Of a DNA stretch of 64,000 nucleotides, positions 7,564 to 18,222 are shown in pieces (within the stretch, counting starts at the first letter, position 1; every line of letters begins with the position of its first letter). The stretch comes from Comamonadaceae bacterium. GTDB taxonomy: Bacteria; Pseudomonadota; Gammaproteobacteria; Burkholderiales; Burkholderiaceae_C. Made by a program: the position numbers and the translations under genes. The stretch spans positions 1 to 64,000 of the forward strand of contig CANFOS010000012.1 in the NCBI GenBank assembly GCA_947448735.1, written 5' to 3'. The notes beneath the pieces were generated by a model. It saw only the letters and a list, made by a program, of their open reading frames with translations, had not been told where the DNA came from and searched no databases.

Positions 7564-8403
7564 ATGACTGTTCCAAACATGAATCTGCAACACCCACCGA
7601 TTGCCCAAGGCCTGACGACCAGTTTCCAGGGGCTGGATGTTTACAGGGAAGGTAGCGTGGTGACGCTCACCATCAATCGGCCCGACGAACAAAATCGCTT
7701 GAGCCCTGAGCTGCTTGGCTATCTTTTGGAACTCACATCATCACTCAGAGACGATCTTGGTGTGCATGTTGTGGTGATCACCGGGGTAGGGCAGCAGCTT
7801 TTTTCGGCTGGAATCCTTAATCCTGAAATTCGCGCGGGCTACAGCAAGCAAGAGGTGGTTGACCTTGTGCGATTTGCCAACCGCTGCTTTGATGCTGTTG
7901 AATCGCTACCGCAGATTGTCATTGCGGCGATCAATGGGCGCGTGATAGCCGGTGCTGTGGAGTTGTGTCTGGCTTGCGATATCCGTTATGCCTCGGACCA
8001 GACCGTGCTCTGCATGCCTGAGGCTGCATGGGGCGGCTTTCCAGGGGCGGGCGGCCCGGTTCGGCTTCCGGAACTGGTAGGGCGGGCGAGATCGCTTGAG
8101 ATGATCTGCACCGGCAGGGAGGTCGGCGCAGCAGAGCTGCTCCGTATCGATCTGGTACAGCAACTTTTCAAACCCGAGACTCTGATGACATCTGTTGGCG
8201 AAATCGCACGTCGAATCGCCAGTTGCGGACCACTCGCCGTCAAGGGTGCCAAACGCATCGTCCACATCAGACAGGAGCCGGGTTTTACCGCTGCCCGAAA
8301 CCTCTCTGATTCATTGCGAACGGCGCTGGAGTGGAGCGCGGATGTTGATGAGGGTCTGGCGGCCCATCGTGAAAAACGCGCGCCCAGCTTTTCTGGTCAA
8401 TAA
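7564..8403 (+). CDS. Enoyl-CoA hydratase/isomerase family protein
   Basis: This 279-aa crotonase-fold protein has LTINRPDEQNRLSPEL near residue 35, the oxyanion-hole strand FSAGI (80-84), and GAVELCLACDIRYAS (130-144), the usual GGGxELALxCDxRxA motif with GG replaced by GA. E153 in MPEAAWGGFPGAGG sits where one catalytic glutamate lies in hydratases. The other catalytic Glu position is less clear, so hydratase, isomerase or C-C hydrolase activity are all possible. It follows the SDR gene by 27 bp and precedes a Bug receptor by 20 bp, consistent with one catabolic operon. ATG 7564 is taken as the start; ATG 7579 is an alternative. Confidence 0.85.
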   Translation: MTVPNMNLQHPPIAQGLTTSFQGLDVYREGSVVTLTINRPDEQNRLSPELLGYLLELTSSLRDDLGVHVVVITGVGQQLFSAGILNPEIRAGYSKQEVVDLVRFANRCFDAVESLPQIVIAAINGRVIAGAVELCLACDIRYASDQTVLCMPEAAWGGFPGAGGPVRLPELVGRARSLEMICTGREVGAAELLRIDLVQQLFKPETLMTSVGEIARRIASCGPLAVKGAKRIVHIRQEPGFTAARNLSDSLRTALEWSADVDEGLAAHREKRAPSFSGQ

Positions 8404-8423
8404 AATCAGCACAAGGAACTTCA

Positions 8424-9395
8424 ATGCGAACCATCACACTCTCCCGCATCATCACAGCAGTCGTGTTCTTTTGTGCTCAGACGGTGATTGCGCAAACTTA
8501 CCCCTCAAAGCCTGTCAAGGTTGTGGTTGCATTTTCTGCCGGCGGAGCGACGGATTCGTTTGCACGGCAGTTGGCGACTCGGCTTCAGGAGGTCATGGGA
8601 CAGCCGTTTATTGTGGAAAACAAGGTGGGTGCCAATGGAAACATAGGCAGCGATTTTGTCGCTAAGGCTGCTCCTGACGGATACACATTACTGCTGCAGG
8701 ACCTGGGCACTTTCACCAGCGGCCCCGCCCTGTACCCTAATATGCCTTTTGATCCATTGAAGGACTTCACACCTATCACGCTGCTTATCGGATCGCCCTA
8801 CGCACTTGCGGTCACGCCCAGTCTTCCTGTCAATTCGGTCCAAGAGCTGATCACCTATGCCAAAGACAATCCCAAGCTGTTCAATTACGCAATTCTTGGC
8901 AATGGAAGTGCATCGCACCTGGCTGGCTTAGACCTGTCCACTCGGGCCAATACGCCATTCACGTTTGTCGCCTACAAAGGCGGGGCCCCTGCCCTGACGG
9001 ACGTTGTAGCCGGTCAGGCGCAGGCGCTATCCATTGCGATGCTCTCCACTTACCCATTTGTGAAATCGGGAAAACTGAAATTACTGGGCGTGATGAGCAA
9101 GGAGCGACTCAGCTTTCTGCCGGATGTGCCAACAGTTGCCGAATCAGGATTCCCAGGTTTTGTAGCTGGGCAGTGGCAAGCACTGTATGCCCCGAAAGGC
9201 TTGCCGAAAGACATCCTAGAAAAACTCAGGGCTGAAAGTGTGCGCTTCGTTAATTCCCCGGAAATGAAAAAGCGGTTGGCTGATCAAGGCGCCCAAGTCA
9301 TCGCAAGCACGCCTGATGAACTCGCAAGGTTTGTGAGTGAGGAAAAAGCGAAGTACGCTAAGTTCGTCAAAGATCACAACATCAAAGCAGAGTGA
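8424..9395 (+). CDS. Bug/TctC-family periplasmic receptor
   Basis: This 323-aa protein has a signal peptide ending VIAQT-YPSKP and the Bug-family core: VKVVVAFSAGGATDSFARQL, then QPFIVENKVGANGNIGSDFV, AKAAPDGYTLL, and later LGVMSKERLSFLPDVPTVAE. Bug proteins bind carboxylates in the periplasm and pass them to tripartite tricarboxylate transporters (TctAB) or sensors. No tctAB genes are in the window. AAGGAA lies upstream of the ATG. As the last gene of the SDR-hydratase set, it probably supplies that pathway's substrate. This is the first of six Bug receptors in the window. Confidence 0.92.
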   Translation: MRTITLSRIITAVVFFCAQTVIAQTYPSKPVKVVVAFSAGGATDSFARQLATRLQEVMGQPFIVENKVGANGNIGSDFVAKAAPDGYTLLLQDLGTFTSGPALYPNMPFDPLKDFTPITLLIGSPYALAVTPSLPVNSVQELITYAKDNPKLFNYAILGNGSASHLAGLDLSTRANTPFTFVAYKGGAPALTDVVAGQAQALSIAMLSTYPFVKSGKLKLLGVMSKERLSFLPDVPTVAESGFPGFVAGQWQALYAPKGLPKDILEKLRAESVRFVNSPEMKKRLADQGAQVIASTPDELARFVSEEKAKYAKFVKDHNIKAE

Positions 9396-9714
9396 GCGCC
9401 CCCAAAGAAGCCGTCCATGCTTAGCTCATCGTGGCATCCAGATTTCCAGTCTTCCTGATTGGGTGTCGTTTATGGAGCGCTGACTACCAACAGACATCAA
9501 GGGCAGCTTTGGAGCAGCTGGTTGGCCCAGTTATCGCCCCCCTTTTAGCCCCAAGGCGCCAGTAATCGCTACCTTCAGGGTCTGCACAGTGCACTAAATT
9601 GAAAAGCTTGCACGCAGGCATCCGCCGGTGGCCTTTCCTGGCCCAGACCGGCAGTTCACCCGTTTCTAACGTCGCCAAACTTCAGGTGGCGCACCGTGTA
9701 CAAAAAGTCGGCCA
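9396..9714. other. Intergenic region between convergent genes
   Basis: About 320 bp between the Bug gene and purT, which converge. I find no gene-like frame, RNA gene or convincing terminator with a T-run in it. Confidence 0.5.
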
Positions 9715-10941
9715 TCAAGCCGCCCGCGGCTTGACCATCCCAGCCGCCTTCTTGGCGTTGGACCGCGCCACTTCCACATCCGCATCAAACGCCAGCGCCA
9801 CGCCCATGCGGCGGCGGGCAAAGCTTTCTGGTTTGCCGAACAGACGAATGTCGGTATTGGGCACGCGCAGGGCTTCGGCCACGCCGTCAAACACGATGCC
9901 TTTGGCCTCGACCCCGCCGTAGATCACGGCGCTGGCGCCGGGGGTGCGCAGGGCGGTGTTGACGGGTAGGCCCAAGATGGCCCTGGCGTGCAGTTCAAAC
10001 TGGGTTTGTACCTGCGTGCACATGGTGACCATGCCGGTGTCGTGGGGGCGGGGGCTGACTTCGCTGAACCAGACATCGTCGCCTTTGACGAACAGCTCAA
10101 CACCAAACACGCCCAGCCCGGAGGGCTGACCGTCAAAGCCAACACCGAGGTTGTCCGTGACCGCCTTGGCGATGTCGCGGCTGCGCTGCAGTGCGGCGGC
10201 GCGCATGGGGTGCGGCTGCCAGCTTTCGACATAGTCGCCGCTGACCTGGATATGGCCGATCGGGTCACAGAAATGGGTTTCGACTTGGCCGCTGGCACCC
10301 AAGGCGCGCACCGTCAGTTGTGTGATTTCGTAGTCAAAGTCGATAAAGCCTTCAACAATCACGCGGCCCCCCTGGACACGGCCACCGGCCATGGCGTAGT
10401 CCCAGGCGGTTTTGACATCTGCCGGCCCGGCGATTTTGCTTTGGCCTTTGCCAGATGAGCTCATCACGGGTTTGACGATACAGGGGTAGCCGATCTTGCC
10501 GTCGATGGCGGCTTGCAGCTCGGCCAGCGAATCGCAAAACACATAGGGACTGGTGGGCAGGCCAAGGGTTTCAGCGGCCAGGCGGCGAATGCCTTCGCGG
10601 TCCATCGTCAGGCGGGCGGCGCGGGCTGTAGGAATCACGCGGGCGGTGCCTGCGGCCTCCAGCGCTTCGAGCATGGCGGTGGCGATGGCTTCAATTTCTG
10701 GCACCACCAGGTGCGGCTTTTCTTGTTCGATCAGCGCTTTGAGCTGAGCGGGGTCGCTCATGGTGATGGTGCGGGCGTGGTGGGCCACCTGCTGGCCAGG
10801 TGCGTTGTCGTAGCGGTCGACCGCGATGGTCTCTACGCCGAGGCGCTGCAAAGCAATCAAGACTTCTTTACCCAGCTCGCCAGAGCCGAGCAGCATGACT
10901 TTGGTGGCGTTGGGGGACAAAGGCGTGCCGATGGTGGTCAT
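9715..10941 (-). CDS. purT: Formate-dependent GAR transformylase PurT
   Basis: This 408-aa protein matches PurT along its length. The opening is [20 protein letters not shown], then [17 protein letters not shown], the ATP-grasp lid [36 protein letters not shown], and [14 protein letters not shown] near the metal and ATP site. The enzyme makes N-formyl-GAR from GAR, formate and ATP in purine synthesis, without needing formyl-tetrahydrofolate. It is a single gene, divergent from the NodI-like ABC gene with an 86-bp gap that must hold both promoters. Confidence 0.97.
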   Translation of the reverse strand: MTTIGTPLSPNATKVMLLGSGELGKEVLIALQRLGVETIAVDRYDNAPGQQVAHHARTITMSDPAQLKALIEQEKPHLVVPEIEAIATAMLEALEAAGTARVIPTARAARLTMDREGIRRLAAETLGLPTSPYVFCDSLAELQAAIDGKIGYPCIVKPVMSSSGKGQSKIAGPADVKTAWDYAMAGGRVQGGRVIVEGFIDFDYEITQLTVRALGASGQVETHFCDPIGHIQVSGDYVESWQPHPMRAAALQRSRDIAKAVTDNLGVGFDGQPSGLGVFGVELFVKGDDVWFSEVSPRPHDTGMVTMCTQVQTQFELHARAILGLPVNTALRTPGASAVIYGGVEAKGIVFDGVAEALRVPNTDIRLFGKPESFARRRMGVALAFDADVEVARSNAKKAAGMVKPRAA

Positions 10942-11027
10942 ATTGAAAATGTAAGAAGCAAGGTTGAAGGGCGAAATCTTGAAGGCAGTTTACCTGCTGC
11001 CATGTGGGGTAAATCTGAGGGTCAGCC

Positions 11028-12010
<983 letters not shown>

Positions 12011-12011
<1 letters not shown>

Positions 12012-12817
12012 TGACTTTGCCTACGACATCCAATTGGGCAGCCCCGCGCCTGAGCATGCGCTGGGTGCCGGTATTTCGCCGCAATTTTCTGGTCTGGCGC
12101 AAGCTGGCGATTCCAAGTCTGGTCGGCAATGTTGCTGAACCGCTGATCACGCTGGTGGCTTTCGGTTACGGGCTAGGTGTGTTGATTGGCGCGGTCAATT
12201 TGAACGGCACGGCCATACCCTACATTTTGTTTTTGGCCAGTGGCTCCATATGCACCAGCGCCATGAACGCTGCGTCGTTTGAAGCGCTGTACTCGGCGTT
12301 TTCGCGCATGCATGTGCAGCGCACCTGGGACGGCATCATGAACGCCCCGGTGCGGCTTGACGATGTGGTGTTTGCTGAAATGCTGTGGGCGGCCTTCAAG
12401 TCGCTGTTCACCAGTGTGGTGATCTTGCTGGTCATGCTGGCCCTGGGCATCAGCAGCAGCCCGATGCTGTTGCTGGCATTGCCTTTGCTGGGCTTGGTGG
12501 GTATCACCTTTTCAAGCATGGCACTCATCTTCAATGCGCTGGCCAAAGGCTACGATTTTTTCACCTACTACTTCACACTGTTTTTAACGCCCACCATGTT
12601 TTTAAGTGGTGTGTTCTTTCCGCGTGAGCAGTTGCCAACAGCGATGCGGCTGGTTTCTGACTGGTTGCCTTTAACAGCAGCAGTTGAGTTGATTCGTCCG
12701 CTCTTTTTGGGCCAATGGCCGGCACAGGGCTGGCTGCACCTGGCGGTGCTGGTGGCCTATGCGGTGGTCGGCTTTTGGGTGGCGTTGGCCCTGACACGCA
12801 AACGCTTCGGCGGTTAA
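12011..12817 (+). CDS. ABC-2 type permease, NodJ-like
   Basis: This 268-aa integral membrane protein has about six hydrophobic spans. It carries VWRKLAIPSLVGNVAEPLIT near the N-terminus, FGYGLGV, and FLSGVFFPREQLP, the ABC-2/NodJ signature region, before the last helices. It would form the channel for the ATPase just upstream. The start is ATG 12011, whose A is the last base of the upstream stop codon; a GTG one codon earlier is less likely. Confidence 0.9.
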
Positions 12818-12838
12818 GACGAACAAAGGTAACGATTG

Positions 12839-13204
12839 ATGTTGACTGCAGTAGATTTGAAGTTGCAGGCCGAGGCGACAACGCCGGTGGCCTGCACCTG
12901 CCCGCTGCGCCCTTGCGCAGGCTGGGAAAGCTTTACCGAAGACCGCTGGCACAAGGAGCAGATGCAGGCCCTTGGCACGCTGCGCGACCCGGATGTGTAC
13001 CAACCCAAGGCGGAAGAACATCACCCCAGCGGCACGCGCTATGCGTCAACCGATGCGCCGATTGCGGTCAACTTCTTTCCGTACAACCTGTGTGATGTGT
13101 TTGCCTGCGCCACATGCAACAAGGTGCTGCTGCGCTACACGGAGTTTGGTGGCTACTATGTCGACCACCGCGTGCGTGAGGTCGATGCGCAGCTGGTGGT
13201 CTAA
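12839..13204 (+). CDS. Conserved hypothetical protein, 121 aa, cysteine-rich
   Basis: This small soluble protein has two cysteine groups, ACTCPLRPCAGW near residue 20 and FACATCNKVLLRY near residue 90, which together could bind a metal such as zinc. I cannot assign a named family. It starts at ATG 12839 with AAAGG upstream, 21 bp after the NodJ-like gene, so it may be co-transcribed with the exporter. Its last 4 bp overlap the convergent methyltransferase gene. Confidence 0.75.
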   Translation: MLTAVDLKLQAEATTPVACTCPLRPCAGWESFTEDRWHKEQMQALGTLRDPDVYQPKAEEHHPSGTRYASTDAPIAVNFFPYNLCDVFACATCNKVLLRYTEFGGYYVDHRVREVDAQLVV

Positions 13205-14130
13205 GCCGGCAGAACAGCAAAACGCAGGCCCAACTCGGCCAGACCCAGTTCATCGATCACCTGCTGGAGGCGCTCGCCTGCAGCGCTGGTTTTTTTGGCG
13301 TTGGGTGTTTGCGGTTTGCTGGCCAGAATCAACTCGTTCTTCATCGAATGCTCCCAGCCGACCAGCTCAGTCACAGTCACGTTATAGCCATTGGCCTCCA
13401 GTTGCAGGCAACGCAACACGTTGGTGATCTGGCTGCCAAATTCACGCGCGTGCAGCGGGTGTCGCCAAAGCTCGGCCACGGGCGTTTTGACCAGATTCAA
13501 GGCTCTGGATTTTTTTAGCACACCGGCCACTTCAGCCTGACAGCACGGCACCAGCACCATGTGCTGCGCCTGTTTGGCCAGGCCAAAGGCAATCGCGTCG
13601 TCTGTGGCGGTGTCGCAGGCGTGAAGCGCTGTCACAACGTCAATGCGCGCAGGCAAGTCAGCAGAGGCGGCTGATTCTTTGACCGACAGGTTCAAAAAAG
13701 ACATGCGCTCAAAGCCCAAGCGGGCGGCAAGCGTGCGCGACTTGTCAACCAGCTCAGGACGGGTTTCGATCCCGTACATGTGACCCGCCTTGGCTTGCCC
13801 TGCGTGGGCCACGTTGAAAAACAGGTCATACAAAATAAAGCCCAGGTAGGACTTGCCAGCACCGTGGTCGGCCAGCGTAAAGCCTGCGTTGCCGTTCGGT
13901 GCCCCACTCAGCACCCCATTAAGCACACCATTGAGCAGGGGTTCTATGAACTGGTACAGGTGGTAGACCTGCTTGAGCTTGCGGCGTGTGTCCTGGTTCA
14001 GCTTGCCTTCGCGTGTCAGGATGTGCAGCTCTTTGAGCAGCTCGATGGACTGACCGGGGCGCAGCTCTTCAATGACTTGTGGCTGGTTTTTGGTTTTTTG
14101 TTGCATGCGCTGGCAGTTTAGCGGCTCCAT
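13201..14130 (-). CDS. Class I SAM-dependent methyltransferase
   Basis: The central domain carries ADHGAGKSYLGFILYDLFF, a variant of the glycine-rich SAM motif I seen in METTL25/GSTCD-type methyltransferases, followed by GIETRPELV (acidic motif II) and VTALHACDTATDDAIAFGLA, whose LHACDxATD is typical of that group. MVLVPCCQAEV comes next. The substrate is unknown; members of this group are proposed RNA or protein methyltransferases. ATG 14130 is chosen because GGAAGA lies 6 nt upstream. ATG 14145 and ATG 14106 are alternatives. The gene is divergent from srkA. Confidence 0.8.
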   Translation of the reverse strand: MEPLNCQRMQQKTKNQPQVIEELRPGQSIELLKELHILTREGKLNQDTRRKLKQVYHLYQFIEPLLNGVLNGVLSGAPNGNAGFTLADHGAGKSYLGFILYDLFFNVAHAGQAKAGHMYGIETRPELVDKSRTLAARLGFERMSFLNLSVKESAASADLPARIDVVTALHACDTATDDAIAFGLAKQAQHMVLVPCCQAEVAGVLKKSRALNLVKTPVAELWRHPLHAREFGSQITNVLRCLQLEANGYNVTVTELVGWEHSMKNELILASKPQTPNAKKTSAAGERLQQVIDELGLAELGLRFAVLPA

Positions 14131-14214
14131 GTATTTCTTCCGCATTGGCGGCGCAGCCTGTCAGCTTGCATCGCGTTTTTCATGGGCACACACCAATCAG
14201 CCGACAATGGCCGC

Positions 14215-15267
14215 ATGACTCTGACCCAGACCACGCCTGACGTACCAAAACCTGCCATCCATGCCTACGAGTCCCTGACGCCGGATGTGGTGCTCGATGC
14301 GCTTGCCAGCATCGGGCTTGTCGGTGATGGCCGGTTGATGGCCTTGTCGAGTTATGAAAACCGTGTGTACCAGATTCACCTTGAAAACAGTGTCGGCAAG
14401 GCGGAGGCATCCGGCGACTTGGTCGTGGCCAAGTTTTACCGGCCTGATCGCTGGACAGATGCACAGATCATGGAAGAGCACGCCTTTGCCAACGAGTTGA
14501 TGGCCGCAGAGGTGCCAGTGGTCGGGGCGCTGGAGCTGCACAGCCACACGCTGCACCATTTCAATGGCTTTGCCTTCAGTGTGTCGCCCAGTCGCGGTGG
14601 CCGCCGGCCTGAGCTTGAAAACTTTGAGGTGTTGGAATGGATTGGCCGCTTTTTGGCGCGCATCCATACCGTAGGCAGTGCCAAGCCCTTTGTGCATCGG
14701 CCAGTGCTTGACTTGCAAACCTTTGGCTGGGCATCGCGCGCCGTGCTGCTGAGCAAAAATTACCTGCCGCTCGACATGGAATCGCGCTGGTTAAAGGCGT
14801 TTGAAGTCGCCATGCAAACCGCCACTGCCGTGTTCGAGAGTGTGGGTGACATTAAAAACATCCGCCTGCACGGCGACTGCCACCCGGGCAATATTTTGTG
14901 GACGCCCGAGGGCTTGCCGGGCGCTGGCCCGCACTTTGTGGACCTTGACGACGCACGCAGCGGCCCGGCCGTGCAGGACCTGTGGATGCTGTTGTCGGGT
15001 GACCGCCCGCAATGCCTGCAGCAATTGGGCGCGCTGGTGGATGGCTATGAAGAATTTCGCAGCTTTGATCGCCGCGAGCTGGTCTTGATTGAGCCGCTAC
15101 GCACACTCAGGCTGATTCACTACAGTGCCTGGCTGGCCCAGCGCTGGCACGACCCGATCTTTCCGATCAACTTTCCGTGGTTTGGCAGCAGTGACTACTG
15201 GAAAGGCCAGGTCGATATGCTGGAAGAACAGACCGAAGCGATGCAGGCTGCGCCGCTGGTGGTCTGA
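14215..15267 (+). CDS. srkA: Stress response kinase SrkA (YihE family)
   Basis: This 350-aa protein has a choline-kinase-like fold. Visible motifs are YENRVYQIHLE near the N-terminus, VVAKFYRPDRWTDAQI (the ATP-binding lysine strand), LHGDCHPGNILW (the catalytic loop, Brenner motif HGDxHxxN) and HFVDLDDARSGPAVQDLWML (the metal-binding D). SrkA in E. coli is a Ser/Thr kinase that protects against stress-induced death. Start ATG 14215 is preferred; an in-frame ATG 14182 would add 11 residues that do not look family-like. Confidence 0.92.
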   Translation: MTLTQTTPDVPKPAIHAYESLTPDVVLDALASIGLVGDGRLMALSSYENRVYQIHLENSVGKAEASGDLVVAKFYRPDRWTDAQIMEEHAFANELMAAEVPVVGALELHSHTLHHFNGFAFSVSPSRGGRRPELENFEVLEWIGRFLARIHTVGSAKPFVHRPVLDLQTFGWASRAVLLSKNYLPLDMESRWLKAFEVAMQTATAVFESVGDIKNIRLHGDCHPGNILWTPEGLPGAGPHFVDLDDARSGPAVQDLWMLLSGDRPQCLQQLGALVDGYEEFRSFDRRELVLIEPLRTLRLIHYSAWLAQRWHDPIFPINFPWFGSSDYWKGQVDMLEEQTEAMQAAPLVV

Positions 15268-15282
15268 CGCTTTGCAAATGCA

Positions 15283-16161
15283 TTAGCGCAGCGGATTTTC
15301 CAGTGCGCCAATGCCGTCAATCTCGACCCGCACCACGTCACCGGCCACCAGGTATTTGGGTGGCTTAAAGCCAATGCCCACGCCAACAGGCGTGCCAGTG
15401 GCGATGACGTCACCGGGGTAAAGGGTGATGCCGGCTGACAGGGTTTCGATCAGCTTGGGGATATCAAAAATCAGGTCGGTGGTGGATGCGTTTTGGCGCA
15501 GCTCACCGTTCACGTAGCAGCGCACCGTGGTGTTGGTGCCGTCGCACTCGTCTGCGCTGACCAGATACGGCCCCATCGGGCAAAAGGTGTCGAATGACTT
15601 GCCCATGTGCCACTGCTGGTGGCGGCTTTGCCAGTCGCGCGCGGTGATGTCGTTGACGATGGTGTAACCCCAGACATGGGCCATCGCGTCTTTGGCGGCG
15701 ATGCCTTTGCCGCCCTTGCCAATGATGACGGCCAGCTCGGCCTCGTAGTCGATCGCGGTCGAGATATGTGCAGGTGGCATCTCAATCGCGGCGTCGGGGC
15801 CGACCACGCACTCGGGCACTTTGGTGAAGATGATCGGGTCTGCCGGAATGTCGCCGCCTGATTTGGCGCTGCTGTCAAAGCCGCTGCCGGCAAATTCTTT
15901 GGCATGGGCAAAGTAATTTTTACCAACGCAAAAAATATTGCGGCGCGGCTTGGGCAGGGGCGCGGTGACGTGAACGTCTTTCAAGGCGATGGCGTCGAGC
16001 AATTTTGGCAGGGCCGCACCATTTGACAGCATCTCTACAATCGGCAGAGCACCCAGTGCGCGCTGCGCCTCGGGCAGGTCAAAAGGTTGAACCGTTTGCA
16101 GGTCTTTGGACACCAGACCGACGCCAGGCTGACCGTTGAATGTGTATGCAGCAATTTTCAT
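15283..16161 (-). CDS. Fumarylacetoacetate hydrolase family protein
   Basis: This 292-aa protein has the FAH fold: IFCVGKNYFAHAKEF at about 75, then FTKVPECVVGPDAAI, STAIDYEAELAVIIGKGGKG with the metal-binding glutamates, VWGYTIVNDITARDWQ, and LYPGDVIATGTPVGVG at the C-terminus. The family includes acylpyruvate hydrolases, 2-keto-hydratases and decarboxylases of aromatic meta-cleavage or gentisate pathways; the exact substrate cannot be deduced. It is divergent from two Bug receptor genes and a ModA-like gene, with about 100 bp between, suggesting shared regulation and a common carboxylate substrate. Confidence 0.9.
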   Translation of the reverse strand: MKIAAYTFNGQPGVGLVSKDLQTVQPFDLPEAQRALGALPIVEMLSNGAALPKLLDAIALKDVHVTAPLPKPRRNIFCVGKNYFAHAKEFAGSGFDSSAKSGGDIPADPIIFTKVPECVVGPDAAIEMPPAHISTAIDYEAELAVIIGKGGKGIAAKDAMAHVWGYTIVNDITARDWQSRHQQWHMGKSFDTFCPMGPYLVSADECDGTNTTVRCYVNGELRQNASTTDLIFDIPKLIETLSAGITLYPGDVIATGTPVGVGIGFKPPKYLVAGDVVRVEIDGIGALENPLR

Positions 16162-16263
16162 GAGGGCTTGTGTCTGTTGTGGGGTTTGCAGATGTCGAAG
16201 AAGCTGGATTTGAGTTAAATGTTAGCATGCCAACCAAATAAGTGACCCTTGCAGGAGACAACC

Positions 16264-17247
16264 ATGCGTTTCAAAGCCCATCTCAAATTAGCAGCCCTAG
16301 TGGCCTTGTTTTGCAGCGCCACGCCTTGGGTACTGGCGCAAAACACGCCCTGGCCAACCCGGGCCATCACCATGATCGTGCCGTTCCCACCCGGCGGGCT
16401 GGCCGACCTGGTGGCGCGGCCTGTCGCAGAAGCCATGGCCCGCGAACTGGGCCAGCCGGTGGTGATTGAAAACAAGGCCGGTGCTGGCGGCGGTATCGGC
16501 ATGAGCCAGGCGGCCAAAGCCAAACCCGATGGCTACACCGTCTTGATGGCGCTGTCGTCACTGACGGTTATTCCCGAAGCCGATGTGGTACTTGGCCGGC
16601 CCGCGATGTTTGCACTGACTGACCTGCGGCCCATCGCTCGCTTTACGGCGGATCCGACCGTGCTTGCCGTGCGTGCCGAATCGCCCTGGAAGACGGTGCA
16701 GCAGTTTGTGGACGATGCCAAAAAGCGCCCTGGCGCCATCAACTATGGCTCGTCGGGCAGCTACGGCACCATGCATGTGCCGATGGAAATTTTGTCGCAA
16801 AACGCAGGCATGAAGCTGACGCATATCCCCTTTACCGGTGCAGGCCCGGCGGTGGTGGCGCTGCTGGGCGGACAAATTGATGCCGTGTCGTCTGGCCCGG
16901 CCACGGTATTGCAGCAGGTCAAGGCGGGCAAACTACGGGTACTGGGGCATTGGGGAACGGCACAACTTTCCGCCCTGCCTGAGGTGCCGAGCCTGAAAGA
17001 TGCGGGCTACAACGCTGAATATGCCCAGTGGTCGGGCCTGTTTATCCCGTCGGGCGTGCCCGAGCCGATCGCCCAGCGCCTGCGCGCCGCTGCCAAGGCG
17101 GCGGCACTTGATGCCAAGGTGAAAGAAGTGATCTTGAACGCAGGCAGCCCTTTGCAATTCCAGGACTCGCCAGAATTTGAAAAGTATGTGCAGGCGGACG
17201 CAAGCCGTATGTCTGCAGTTGTTAAACGCATCGGAAAAGTGGAGTAA
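16264..17247 (+). CDS. Bug/TctC-family periplasmic receptor
   Basis: This 327-aa receptor has signal peptide MRFKAHLKLAALVALFC...VLAQNTPWP and Bug motifs ITMIVPFPPGGLADLVARPV, QPVVIENKAGAGGGIGMSQA, KPDGYTVLMAL and ALPEVPSLKDAGY. Start ATG 16264 is preceded by CAGGAGA at good spacing. It is first of three closely spaced plus-strand genes (5-bp gap to a second Bug). Two Bug receptors in tandem suggest related but different ligands. The residues before the first conserved lysine differ from the next gene, so this is not a recent duplicate. Confidence 0.92.
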   Translation: MRFKAHLKLAALVALFCSATPWVLAQNTPWPTRAITMIVPFPPGGLADLVARPVAEAMARELGQPVVIENKAGAGGGIGMSQAAKAKPDGYTVLMALSSLTVIPEADVVLGRPAMFALTDLRPIARFTADPTVLAVRAESPWKTVQQFVDDAKKRPGAINYGSSGSYGTMHVPMEILSQNAGMKLTHIPFTGAGPAVVALLGGQIDAVSSGPATVLQQVKAGKLRVLGHWGTAQLSALPEVPSLKDAGYNAEYAQWSGLFIPSGVPEPIAQRLRAAAKAAALDAKVKEVILNAGSPLQFQDSPEFEKYVQADASRMSAVVKRIGKVE

Positions 17248-17252
17248 CCAAG

Positions 17253-18221
17253 ATGCTTAAAAAATCATTTGTCAGCGCGCTGTGCCTTGCAGCAGTGGCT
17301 ATCAGCACGTCTGCACTGGCGCAAAGCTACCCGAGCAAGCCGGTCAAAATCATTGTGCCGTTTGCAGCAGGCGGCCCCGCCGACAACTACGCACGCTTTG
17401 TGGGCAAGGGCTTGCAGGATGCATTGGGCCAAAGCTTCGTGGTCGAAAACCGGCCTGGCGCGGGCTCGGTGATTGGCACCGATACAGTCGCCAAATCTGC
17501 CGCTGACGGCTACACGCTGCTGATGATGTCAAACACCCAGACCGTGAACGAAACGCTGGTGCCTGGCAAACCGTACCAGTTGATGCGTGATTTTGTGGCG
17601 GTGGCCCCCATCAACTATTCCGACCTGGTGCTGGTGGCCAATCCGTCTGCTGGTTTTACCAACCTCAAAGACATGACGGCGCAAGCCAAGTCCAAGCCCG
17701 GCAAGATCAACTACGCCTCTTCAGGCACAGGAACGCCCTACCACATGGCCGGCGAATTGTTCAAAAGCATGGCAGGCGTGTACCTGGTCCATATCCCCTA
17801 CCGCGGAAGCTCTGGCGCGCGTACCGATGTGATTGGCGGGCAGGTCGAGGTGATGTTTGACGCGGTGACCACCATGGTCGAGCAGATCAAGGCTGGCAAG
17901 GTCAAGGCGATTGCCACCACCGGCAAGGTGCGATCTGACGTTTTGCCCGACGTACCCACCATGGCCGAAGCTGGCCTTGCCGGTTACGAGGCCACCATCT
18001 GGCTGGGTCTGATGGCACCGAAAGGCACACCCAAAGACGTGGTGGACAAGCTCAACGCTGCGGTGTCAAAAATTGCCAGCCAGGCTGACGTCAAGCAGTT
18101 GTGGAACAAGCAGGGCGCTGTGCCCATGGTGATGACACCCGCTGTGTTTGAAAAATACATGCAGGACGACATTGCCAAGTGGTCGCGCGTGATCAAAGCA
18201 GCCAACATCAAAGCCGACTGA
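17253..18221 (+). CDS. Bug/TctC-family periplasmic receptor
   Basis: This 322-aa receptor has signal peptide MLKKSFVSALCLAAVAISTS-ALAQ and motifs [52 protein letters not shown] and DVLPDVPTMAEAGLAGYEAT. GGAG lies upstream of ATG 17253. It starts 5 bp after the preceding Bug gene and ends one base before the ATG of the ModA-like gene, so all three should be one transcript. It acts in the periplasm, binding a small carboxylate. Confidence 0.92.
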   Translation: MLKKSFVSALCLAAVAISTSALAQSYPSKPVKIIVPFAAGGPADNYARFVGKGLQDALGQSFVVENRPGAGSVIGTDTVAKSAADGYTLLMMSNTQTVNETLVPGKPYQLMRDFVAVAPINYSDLVLVANPSAGFTNLKDMTAQAKSKPGKINYASSGTGTPYHMAGELFKSMAGVYLVHIPYRGSSGARTDVIGGQVEVMFDAVTTMVEQIKAGKVKAIATTGKVRSDVLPDVPTMAEAGLAGYEATIWLGLMAPKGTPKDVVDKLNAAVSKIASQADVKQLWNKQGAVPMVMTPAVFEKYMQDDIAKWSRVIKAANIKAD

Positions 18222-18222
18222 C